In this document: positions 57,023 through 64,000 of the stretch, in pieces
Position numbering within the stretch: position 1 is the stretch's first letter
Layout: each line of letters begins with the position of its first letter
Source: Streptomyces violaceusniger
GTDB lineage: Bacteria; Actinomycetota; Actinomycetes; Streptomycetales; Streptomycetaceae
DNA: 64,000 bases
Direction: 5' to 3'
NCBI GenBank assembly: GCA_005405945.1
Contig: BJHW01000001.1
Location: 9,052,001 to 9,116,000 of the forward strand
Translations under genes and position numbers: made by a program
The notes under the pieces: generated by a model
Seen by the model: the letters and a program-made list of their open reading frames with translations, nothing else
Database searches by the model: none
What the model was told of the DNA's origin: nothing

Positions 57023-58731
57023 ATGACGTCCACGGTGCCCACCGCCGTCCATGACGAGCAGGAAACGCAGGCCCTCGACGCCCTTCCGCCCATCACCATG
57101 TTCGGCCCGGACTTCCCCTACGCCTACGACGACTACCTCGCCCACCCCGCGGGCCTGGGCCAGATACCGGCGACCGAGCACGGCGCCGAGGTCGCGGTCG
57201 TCGGCGGCGGTCTCTCCGGTGTCGTCGCCGCGTACGAGCTGATGAAGATGGGCCTGCGGCCCGTGGTCTACGAGGCCGACCGGATCGGCGGACGGCTGCG
57301 CACCGTCGGCTTCGACGGCTGTGACGACACCCTGACCGCCGAGATGGGCGCGATGCGCTTCCCGCCCTCCTCCACCGCCCTCCAGCACTACATCGACCTG
57401 GTGGGGCTGAAGACCCGGCCGTTCCCCAACCCGCTGGCCCCCGAGACCCCTCGACCGTGGTCGACCTCAAGGGCGAGTCCCACTACGCCCGCACCATCGA
57501 CGACCTGCCGCCGGTCTACCGCGAGGTGGCCGACGCCTGGAACGCCTGCCTGGAGGAGGGCGCGGACTTCTCCGACATGAACCGCGCCATCCGCGAGCGG
57601 GACGTGCCCCGGATCCGGGAGATCTGGTCCCGGCTGGTCGAGAAGCTGGACAACCAGACCTTCTACGGCTTCCTCTGCGACTCCTCGGCCTTCACCTCCT
57701 TCCGCCACCGGGAGATCTTCGGCCAGGTCGGCTTCGGCACCGGCGGCTGGGACACCGACTTCCCCAACTCCATCCTGGAGATCCTGCGGGTCGTCTACAC
57801 CGAGGCCGACGACCACCACCGCGGCATCGTCGGCGGCAGCCAGCAGCTTCCACTGCGGCTGTGGGAGCGCGAGCCCGAGAAGATCGTCCACTGGCCCCAG
57901 GGCACCTCGCTGGCCTCGCTGCACGAGGGCGCGCCCCGCCCGGCCGTGACCCGGCTGCACCGGGCCGCGGGCGACCGCGTCGTGGTGACGGACGCGAGCG
58001 GTGACATCCGCTCGTACCGCGCGGTGGTCTTCACCGCGCAGTCCTGGATGCTGCTCTCCCAGATCGACTGCGATGACTCGCTCTTCCCGATCGACCACTG
58101 GACGGCGATCGAGCGCACCCACTACATGGAGTCCAGCAAGCTCTTCGTGCCGGTGGACCGGCCGTTCTGGCTGGACAAGGACGAGGTCACCGGGAGGGAC
58201 ACGATGAGCATGACGCTCACCGACCGGATGACCCGCGGCACCTATCTGCTGGACGACGGCCCGGACCGGCCCGCCGTCATCTGCCTCTCCTACACGTGGT
58301 GCGACGACAGCCTCAAGTGGCTGCCGCTGTCGGCGAACGAGCGGATGGAGGTGATGCTGAAGTCCCTCTCGGAGATCTATCCCAACGTCGACATCCGCAA
58401 GCACATCATCGGCAGCCCGGTCACCGTCTCCTGGGAGAACGAGCCGTACTTCATGGGCGCGTTCAAGGCCAATCTGCCCGGCCACTACCGTTACCAGCGT
58501 CGGCTGTTCACCCACTTCATGCAGGACCGGCTGCCCGCCGACAAGCGCGGCGTCTTCCTCGCGGGCGACGACATCTCCTGGACGGCGGGCTGGGCCGAGG
58601 GCGCCGTCCAGACCGCGCTCAACGCGGTGTGGGGCGTCATGCACCAGTTCGGCGGCTCCGCCGACCCGAAGAACCCCGGCCCTGGCGATCTGTACGACGA
58701 GATCGCGCCCGTCGAACTCCCCGAGGACTGA
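57023..58731 (+). CDS. flavin amino-acid 2-monooxygenase, DavB-like (one-base frame break)
   Basis: About 569 residues after adding one C to the run 57447-57450 (LAPETP before, STVVDLKGESHYARTID after). The FAD motif is VAVVGGGLSGVVAAYELMKM with the GRLRT arginine; the C-terminal FAD segment is FLAGDDISWTAGWAEGAVQT. Length, the start MFGPDFPYAYDDYLAHPAGL, and GFGTGGWDTDFPNS match lysine 2-monooxygenase DavB and its relatives, which convert an L-amino acid to the carboxamide with loss of CO2. An oxidase rather than a monooxygenase reaction is possible. Confidence 0.88.
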
Positions 58732-58792
58732 ACCGGTCCGGGGCGGTTCAGCACGCGGTACGGGGGCCGTTCAGCGCGCGGTCCGGGGCCGC

Positions 58793-59494
58793 TCAGCGCG
58801 CGGACGGCAGAGGGGTGAGCAGAAAGCGTCCGACCAGACCCACGGTCGCGTCGACGCGCTCCGCGAACTCCTCCGCCAGCTCCGGCACCGCGCGCAGCCC
58901 CCACAGTGCGCGGAACGCCGCCCATGCGGCGCCCCGCGCTTTCTCGAGGCTCCAGGAGCCCACCAGATGGGTGAGCGGATCGGCCACGTCCAGCAGGTCG
59001 GGGCCGGGCATCAGCTCCTCCCGGATCCGCTCCTCCATCCCCGTGAGCAGCGCGCCGATCCGGTCGAAGTCGCCCTCCAGGGCCTCCGGTTCGAGGTCCC
59101 GGGCACGGCAGGTGTCCAGCAGCGCGAGCGCCAGGTCATGGCCGATATGGGCGTTGATCCCGGCCAGCGCGAACTGCACCGGGCGGACCCCGGGATGGCA
59201 CCGCAGCTGGAACAGCGGCCGCCAGCAGTCGGGCGGCCGCCCGCCGGTGGCCACCGCGTCGACCGCCGCCAGATAGCGCTCGGCGAACCGTACGTCCAGC
59301 TCCTCGGTGGCGGACGGGTCGTGGAAGTACCCGTCCGCGAGCCGTCGGCCCACCTCCTCGGTGACCGACAGATACACCCCGTTGAAGACCGCCACCCCGT
59401 CCCCGGGCGGCAGCGCCGCGCCGAGCGCGCTCATGCGCGCCACGACGCTTCTCACGGTGCGCGGCGCGAGCCGCGCGGGCGTGGGCATCGTCAT
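58793..59494 (-). CDS. DUF5995 family protein
   Basis: 233 residues from ATG 59494 (MTMPTPARLAPRTVRSVVAR). All-helical pattern with VFNGVYLSVTEEVGRRLADG, LRCHPGVRPVQFALAGINAH and IGHDLALAL: two conserved His residues could bind metal. Convergent with the monooxygenase. Function unknown. The weak hydrophobic content suggests a cytosolic protein. Confidence 0.8.
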   Translation of the reverse strand: MTMPTPARLAPRTVRSVVARMSALGAALPPGDGVAVFNGVYLSVTEEVGRRLADGYFHDPSATEELDVRFAERYLAAVDAVATGGRPPDCWRPLFQLRCHPGVRPVQFALAGINAHIGHDLALALLDTCRARDLEPEALEGDFDRIGALLTGMEERIREELMPGPDLLDVADPLTHLVGSWSLEKARGAAWAAFRALWGLRAVPELAEEFAERVDATVGLVGRFLLTPLPSAR

Positions 59495-59582
59495 GGACGC
59501 CAGGGTGGCAGGCCGGAGGGATGCGGTCCCGCCGTACGCCGCCGCTTCCCCTGGACGGTCTAACGCCCCGTCAACCGCCGTA

Positions 59583-60467
59583 TCACAGCACACCCGCGTC
59601 GCGCGCCGTCCACATCGACGGATACAGCGGCCGCCAGCCCAGCTCGTCGCGCAGCCGGAGGTTGGAAGTGATCCCGAACCAGGGGTCCTCGTCGGTCCGC
59701 CCGGTCATGCCCTCGGGCAGCGGCACCCCGTTGATCTGGAAGAGCTCGACCGTGGTCGCCGGGGCGTCGTCCACGATGTTGTACTTGCGGCCCGACACCG
59801 AGCCGCCGGCCGTGCCGCCCGGCGCGCGCAGCAGCCGCAGCAGCGCCTGCGTCACGTCCGCGTGGTGGACCATGGCGAGCCGCTGGTTCCCGGCCCATGC
59901 CGCCGCGTGCGGCAGGACGTTCGCCAGATGCGGATCGCCGTCCCCGTAGACGAAGGCCAGGCTGCCGATCCGCAGATCGAGGCCGTGCTCGCGGTGCAGC
60001 GCCAGCAGCTCCCGCTCCGCCTCGGCCTTGGACGCGGGGTACGCGCCCCACAGCAGGCCGCCGGGCCTGCTCTCGTCGTCCTCCGTCAGCGGTCGCCCGC
60101 GCGAGGCGCCGTACACCAGATTGGTGCTGACCTGGAGGAACCGGCTCGTCCCGGCCTCGACCGCGGCCCGCCCGAGCGCGACCGCCGCGTCCCGGTTGAC
60201 CGCCCACGCCTCCTCGTCCGGCACCCCGCGGAAGGCCGCCGCGATGTTGACGACCGCGTGCACCCCCTCCATGGCCCTCCGCAGATCCTTCTCCTCGCGC
60301 AGATCGCCGACCGTGAGCCGCGCGCCCTGGGCCGCGAAGGGGGCGCCGCGCTCCTCATCGCGCACCAGCACCCGTACCTCGGTACCGGCCGCCGGCCGCT
60401 CCAGCAGCCGCTTGGTGAACCGCCGTCCCACCTGACCGGTCGCGCCTGTCACCAGAATCAAGGGCAT
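59583..60467 (-). CDS. NAD-dependent epimerase/dehydratase (extended SDR)
   Basis: 294 residues from ATG 60467 (an ATG at 60473 is also open; AAAGGCGG upstream). Nucleotide motif LVTGATGQVGRRF, Asp of VGDLREEKDL, active site STNLVY and YPASK. An extended SDR acting on a sugar nucleotide or similar ketone; substrate unknown. Divergent from an XRE regulator with an operator between them. Confidence 0.88.
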   Translation of the reverse strand: MPLILVTGATGQVGRRFTKRLLERPAAGTEVRVLVRDEERGAPFAAQGARLTVGDLREEKDLRRAMEGVHAVVNIAAAFRGVPDEEAWAVNRDAAVALGRAAVEAGTSRFLQVSTNLVYGASRGRPLTEDDESRPGGLLWGAYPASKAEAERELLALHREHGLDLRIGSLAFVYGDGDPHLANVLPHAAAWAGNQRLAMVHHADVTQALLRLLRAPGGTAGGSVSGRKYNIVDDAPATTVELFQINGVPLPEGMTGRTDEDPWFGITSNLRLRDELGWRPLYPSMWTARDAGVL

Positions 60468-60540
60468 GAGCATCCGCCTTTCGTCTCGTCGCTCGGCCTC
60501 AGCCTGCGGCGGGCGGGGCGGGGCCGGGAGAGACCTCCTC

Positions 60541-60565
60541 ATCCAGGGATCCGCAGACCCTGGAT
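60541..60565. promoter_or_regulatory. candidate operator of the SDR/XRE divergent promoter
   Basis: ATCCAGGG (60541-60548) and CCCTGGAT (60558-60565): perfect 8-base arms, 9-base spacer, 30 bases before the XRE start. Confidence 0.6.
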
Positions 60566-60595
60566 ACGGGACGCGGACGCGGCGACGATGGGGGC

Positions 60596-61456
60596 GTGCA
60601 TCGAACGGAACTCGCCGACTTCCTGCGCCGCTGCCGCGCCCGCCTCGGTCCCGCCGAGGTGGGGCTGACGCCCGGCCCCCGCCGCCGTACGCCCGGGCTG
60701 CGCCGGGAGGAGGTGGCCCAGCTCGCGGGCATGTCCGCGGACTACTACACCCGGCTGGAGCAGGCCCGCGGCCCGCGCCCGTCCCGCCAGATGCTGACCG
60801 CGCTGGCCCGGGCGCTGCGGCTCACCGACGACGAGCGCGACTACCTCTTCCACCTGGTCGGGGAGGAGCCGCCGCGCGACCGCAGCAGCTCCGAGCATGT
60901 GCGGCCCGGTCTGCTCAGGGTGCTGGACCGGCTCTACGACACCCCGGCCCAGGTGATCACCGACTGGGGCGAGGTGCTGGCGCAGAACGCGATGGCGGCG
61001 GCGCTGGTCGGCGACATCATGGGGCGGCCGCCCGGCGACCGCAATATCGTCCGGGGCTTCTTCACCCGGCGGAACGACGCTCCCGGGATCTTCCCGGCCG
61101 AGGATCTCGAGATGCACGGCCGGCTCCATGTCGCCAATCTCCGGGCCGTGCTCGCCGCCCGCCCCGACGACCCGGGCCCGGCGGCGCTGGTGGCCGAACT
61201 GCGGTCGGTGAGCGCGGAGTTCGCGGCGCTGTGGGAGGCCCATGAGGTGGCGCTACGCCACTGCGCGGTCAAGCGGTTCATCCACCCCGTGGTGGGTGAA
61301 CTGGAGCTGGAACCGGAGATTCTGCTGAGCTCGGAACACGCCCAGCGGCTGATCGTCCACACCGCCCGCCCCGGCAGCGAGTCCGCCGAACGGCTGGAGC
61401 TGCTGCGGGTGGTGGGCCTCCAGGACCTCGCCCCGCGGCAGGAGTGGGCGCTCTAG
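60596..61456 (+). CDS. XRE-family regulator with MmyB-like ligand domain
   Basis: 286 residues from a GTG. The HTH is TPGLRREEVAQLAGMSADYY, with TRLEQARG following; the C-terminal MmyB-like PAS domain includes TDWGEVLAQNAMAAALVGDI and HPVVGELELEPEIL. Proteins of this class commonly repress a divergent short-chain dehydrogenase, as the layout here suggests, and may bind a fatty acid-like ligand. Its end overlaps the convergent permease by four bases. Confidence 0.9.
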   Translation: MHRTELADFLRRCRARLGPAEVGLTPGPRRRTPGLRREEVAQLAGMSADYYTRLEQARGPRPSRQMLTALARALRLTDDERDYLFHLVGEEPPRDRSSSEHVRPGLLRVLDRLYDTPAQVITDWGEVLAQNAMAAALVGDIMGRPPGDRNIVRGFFTRRNDAPGIFPAEDLEMHGRLHVANLRAVLAARPDDPGPAALVAELRSVSAEFAALWEAHEVALRHCAVKRFIHPVVGELELEPEILLSSEHAQRLIVHTARPGSESAERLELLRVVGLQDLAPRQEWAL

Positions 61457-62841
61457 AGCTGGGTCGGCCGCTTGTCGTCGTATCCGCTGGTGCCCGCGTC
61501 CAGCAGGGGCTCCTGCCGCTTCAGGTGTGCCGGGGCCAGGGCGCGCAGCACGTGGTGGCCGAGCAGCACCACGATCGTGCCGAGCGCGATCCCGCCCAGC
61601 TCGAAGTTGTGGCCGATCTTCAGGCTGACGCCGCCGACGCCGATGATGACGCCCGCCGCGACCGGTACCAGATTGAGCGGATTGCGCAGGTCCACCTTGT
61701 TGTGCACCCAGATCTGCGCACCGAGCAGCCCGATCATGCCGTAGAGGATGACGGTGATCCCGCCCAGCACCCCGCCCGGCACCGCCGCCACCACCGCGCC
61801 GAACTTCGGGCACAGCCCGAAGAGCAGCGCGAAGCCCGCGGCGGCCCAGTACGCGGCGGTGGAGTACACCCGGGTGGCCGCCATGACCCCGATGTTCTCG
61901 GAGTACGTCGTATTGGCCGGGCCGCCGACCGAGGTGGAGATCATGGTCGCCGCGCCGTCCGCGGCGATCGCCGTGCCCAGCTGGTCGTCGAGCGGATCGC
62001 CGATCATCTCGCCGACCGCCTTCACATGCCCGGCGTTCTCGGCGATCAGCGCGATCACCACCGGCAGCGCCACCAGCACCGCCGACCAGTGGAAGGTGGG
62101 CCCGTGCAGGGACGGCAGGCCGATCCAGTCCGCCTTGGTCACCCCGGAGAGATCCAGCCGCCAGTGGTCGGTGACCCGTCCGCTGCCGTCGATGGAGTGG
62201 ATCTTGCCGAAGACGCGGTCGAAGGCCCAGGAGACCGCATAGCCGAAGACCAGCCCCAGGAAGATCGCGACACGTGACCAGAAGCCCCGCAGACAGACCA
62301 CCGCCGCCCCGGTGAGCAGCATCGTCAGCAGCGCGGTCCACTGATCGGCGGGCCAGTACGTACCGGCGGTCACCGGTGCCAGATTGAACCCGATCAGCAT
62401 GACCACCGCGCCGGTCACCACCGGCGGCATCGCCGCGTGGATGATCCGGGCGCCGAACGTCCGTACCGCCAGACCGCTCAGCAACAGCACACCGCCGACC
62501 ACCAGGATCGCCCCGGTGACGGCCGCGCTGCCGCCGCCCTGCGCCCTGATCGCGGCGGCCACGCCGACGAAGGACAGGCTGCACCCCAGATAGCTGGGGA
62601 TCCGGCCGCGGGTCGCGAGCAGGAAGAGGACGGTCGCGACCCCGGACATCATGATCGCGAGGTTGGGGTCGAGCCCCATCAGCACCGGGGCGACGAAGCT
62701 GGCCCCGAACATGGCCACGACGTGCTGCGCGCCGAGCCCCACCGTCCTCGGCCACGACAGCCGCTCATCCGGCTTGACGACGGCACCGGGGGCGGGGGTG
62801 CGCCCATCGCCGTGCAGGGTCCAGCCCACGCCGAGGCCCAT
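61453..62841 (-). CDS. NCS2 uracil permease, UraA-like
   Basis: 462 residues, about 14 hydrophobic segments. The N-terminus has LGAQHVVAMFGASFVAPVLM, and the substrate region IALIAENAGHVKAVGEMIG carries the two key Glu-type positions; GGPANTTYSENIGVMAATRV is the other NCS2 signature. Proton-coupled uptake of uracil links to pyrimidine salvage, though the pyr operon is 30 kb away. A xanthine role is less likely. Short 62842-62909 gap follows. Confidence 0.92.
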   Translation of the reverse strand: MGLGVGWTLHGDGRTPAPGAVVKPDERLSWPRTVGLGAQHVVAMFGASFVAPVLMGLDPNLAIMMSGVATVLFLLATRGRIPSYLGCSLSFVGVAAAIRAQGGGSAAVTGAILVVGGVLLLSGLAVRTFGARIIHAAMPPVVTGAVVMLIGFNLAPVTAGTYWPADQWTALLTMLLTGAAVVCLRGFWSRVAIFLGLVFGYAVSWAFDRVFGKIHSIDGSGRVTDHWRLDLSGVTKADWIGLPSLHGPTFHWSAVLVALPVVIALIAENAGHVKAVGEMIGDPLDDQLGTAIAADGAATMISTSVGGPANTTYSENIGVMAATRVYSTAAYWAAAGFALLFGLCPKFGAVVAAVPGGVLGGITVILYGMIGLLGAQIWVHNKVDLRNPLNLVPVAAGVIIGVGGVSLKIGHNFELGGIALGTIVVLLGHHVLRALAPAHLKRQEPLLDAGTSGYDDKRPTQL

Positions 62842-62909
62842 GACTGCTCCACTTCATCGCTACGGGGATTCGCAGCAATGTTAGTTGGCCGAAAATGTGC
62901 GCCTTGCAG

Positions 62910-63785
62910 CTATGTGAGATCGGCCCCGGTGACCTCGTTGGTGAAATCGTCGGCCAGTGACTGCGCCTCGGCGTAGCCGGGCAGGCCGGCCGCTTGATCG
63001 GCTTGGCCGCGGGCGCCGGGGTGGCCGATCGACCAGGCCAGCTCGACGGCGTGGTCCAGGGCGGCCCGGAAGAGCAGCGAACCGCAGCTGATCCGCCGCA
63101 CCCCGAGCTCGGCCAGCCGCTCGTAGGTGTGGCGGCCGGGCGTGAAGAGGATGTTCAGCGGGATCTCGCCGAGGTCGTCGGCCAGTGCGCCGATGTCCTG
63201 CTCATCGGTGAGCGCGGGCACGAAGATCCCGTCCGCGCCCGCCCGTACGTACGCCTCGATGCGCTCGGCGGCGGTGGACAGCGAGGGCGGGGTGCCGCCA
63301 CCGATCGCGGCGAGCCAGTGGGTGTCGGTCCGGGCGTTCACGAACAGCCGGGGCACCCGCTCCTTGACGGCCGCGATCACCGCGGTCTGGTGGCCCAGCG
63401 GGGCGAGGGTGCCGTCGAGGCGTCCGTCCTCGATGTTCACGCCGACCACCCCGGCCCGGTCCAGCTCGGCCGCCACCGCCGCGACCTCCTCGGGCCGGTC
63501 GCCGAACCCGCCCTCGATGTCGACGGTCACCAGCGCCGGGAGCCGGGCGATGCCCCGGGCGAGGGCGAGGGTTCCATCGCGGGCGGCGCCGGTCGCGTCC
63601 GGCAGTCCGGCCGCCGCGGCCACACCGAGGCTGGTGGTGCCGATGGCGGCGAAGCCGCGCCGGACGAGGGCGGCGGCGGAGGCGTGGTCCCATGCGTTGG
63701 GCAGCAGCAGGGGCCGGTCGCCGTGGTGGAGCCGGCGGAAGGCGGTGTGACGGTCGGGGGCCGGGCCATCGCTCGTATCGCTCAT
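62910..63785 (-). CDS. isocitrate lyase / PEP mutase family protein
   Basis: 291 residues from ATG 63785. Family pattern: LLLPNAWDHASAAALVRRGF, VTVDIEGGFGDRPEEVAA, VGVNIEDG, FVNARTDT, and GADGIFVPALTD. The metal-binding Asp/Glu set (DIEGG, NIEDG) is kept, but the catalytic Cys loop of isocitrate lyase (KKCGH) is absent, as in PEP mutase/oxaloacetate decarboxylase-like members. Likely a C-C or P-C bond enzyme on a small 2-oxo acid; substrate unknown. Confidence 0.88.
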   Translation of the reverse strand: MSDTSDGPAPDRHTAFRRLHHGDRPLLLPNAWDHASAAALVRRGFAAIGTTSLGVAAAAGLPDATGAARDGTLALARGIARLPALVTVDIEGGFGDRPEEVAAVAAELDRAGVVGVNIEDGRLDGTLAPLGHQTAVIAAVKERVPRLFVNARTDTHWLAAIGGGTPPSLSTAAERIEAYVRAGADGIFVPALTDEQDIGALADDLGEIPLNILFTPGRHTYERLAELGVRRISCGSLLFRAALDHAVELAWSIGHPGARGQADQAAGLPGYAEAQSLADDFTNEVTGADLT

Positions 63786-63830
63786 ATCACCGACCGTACG
63801 GCCGGATCCCTTCGGCGCTCGCCGAACGAT

Positions 63831-63890
63831 GGCGGTGCCGGAGCCGGAGGGTGGCGGTGCCGGAGCCGGAGGGTGGCGGTGCCGGAGACG
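63831..63890. repeat. 22-base tandem repeat, about 2.7 copies
   Basis: GGCGGTGCCGGAGCCGGAGG GT units start at 63831, 63853 and 63875, just upstream of the PEP-mutase family gene. Confidence 0.85.
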
Positions 63891-63924
63891 GTGCACCGCC
63901 CCGGCGGCCCCGCCCCGTGACGCG

Positions 63925-64000
63925 TCAGGAGAGCGTGGTCCGGGACGTCGACGGGTCGGGGTGCGGGGCGGAACCCGTGGCGTCCGTCCCCGCCGGGGTC
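63925..64000 (-). CDS. 3-prime end of an unidentified gene at the right edge
   Basis: On the minus strand a frame ends ATGSAPHPDPSTSRTTLS before a TGA at 63925-63927. Only 24 codons are visible; a disordered Ser/Thr/Pro tail of this kind is common in transporters, but no family can be assigned. Confidence 0.35.
   Translation of the reverse strand, partial: TPAGTDATGSAPHPDPSTSRTTLS

Overview
The window is chromosomal core DNA from a high-GC actinomycete, almost certainly a Streptomyces. The evidence is: very GC-rich third codon positions; many GTG starts; a BldD with both cyclic-di-GMP motifs; the actinobacterial nucleoid protein sIHF; a zinc-free S4; a motif-poor actinobacterial PriA; and dispersed intergenic palindromes of the kind seen across Streptomyces genomes. 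The order rpsD, alaS, ruvX, mltG, aroECKB, efp, nusB, bldD, pyr/car, sihF, gmk, rpoZ, coaBC, metK, priA, fmt, rsmB, rpe matches, from memory, the Streptomyces core arrangement.

Layout. 1-2.4 kb (minus): ABC exporter plus the start of a sensor kinase. 2.5-5 kb: VKOR-like oxidoreductase and RarA. 5-6.6 kb: a HugZ-like haem-iron gene and rpsD diverge from a region holding a near-consensus iron box. 6.9-16.7 kb: one long plus-strand run (DUF948, DUF6167, alaS, ruvX, mltG, aroE, aroC, aroK, aroB). 17-20.2 kb: P-loop kinase-like protein, M24-fold protein with degenerate metal ligands, efp, nusB. 20.3-31.4 kb: bldD, then the complete UMP pathway (pyrR, pyrB, pyrC, a PH-like membrane protein, carA, carB, pyrD, pyrF) with a PyrR-type mRNA hairpin. 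31.6-35.7 kb: sihF, gmk, rpoZ, coaBC, metK. 35.8-46.6 kb: priA, fmt, an ABC exporter behind a MerR-type promoter, rsmB, a beta-lactamase-like secreted protein, rpe, a SorC-type regulator. 46.6-50.3 kb: a gene-poor stretch with gene remnants (SRPBCC, Hsp20, STAS) around an oxidoreductase/HxlR pair. 50.4-52.6 kb: DUF2267 protein and guaB1. 53.4-58.7 kb: membrane proteins and an amino-acid module (APC permease, Lrp regulator, DavA-like amidase, DavB-like monooxygenase). 58.8-64 kb: DUF5995, SDR with divergent XRE regulator, NCS2 permease, PEP-mutase family protein and a gene end at the right edge.

The main caution concerns reading frames. Thirteen otherwise normal genes, many of them essential, are broken by a single missing base, and every break lies in a run of C or G (one further gene is probable). 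Restoring one base gives family-typical full-length proteins each time. This points to homopolymer under-calling in the sequence, not to gene decay, so these genes are annotated as intact CDS with the break position noted.

Biologically, the most interesting items are the iron box shared by a haem-utilisation gene and rpsD, the M24 pseudo-enzyme beside efp, the two-step amino-acid monooxygenase/amidase module with its own transporter and regulator, the orphan MerR-type promoter, and a 35-codon ORF overlapping the guaB1 start.
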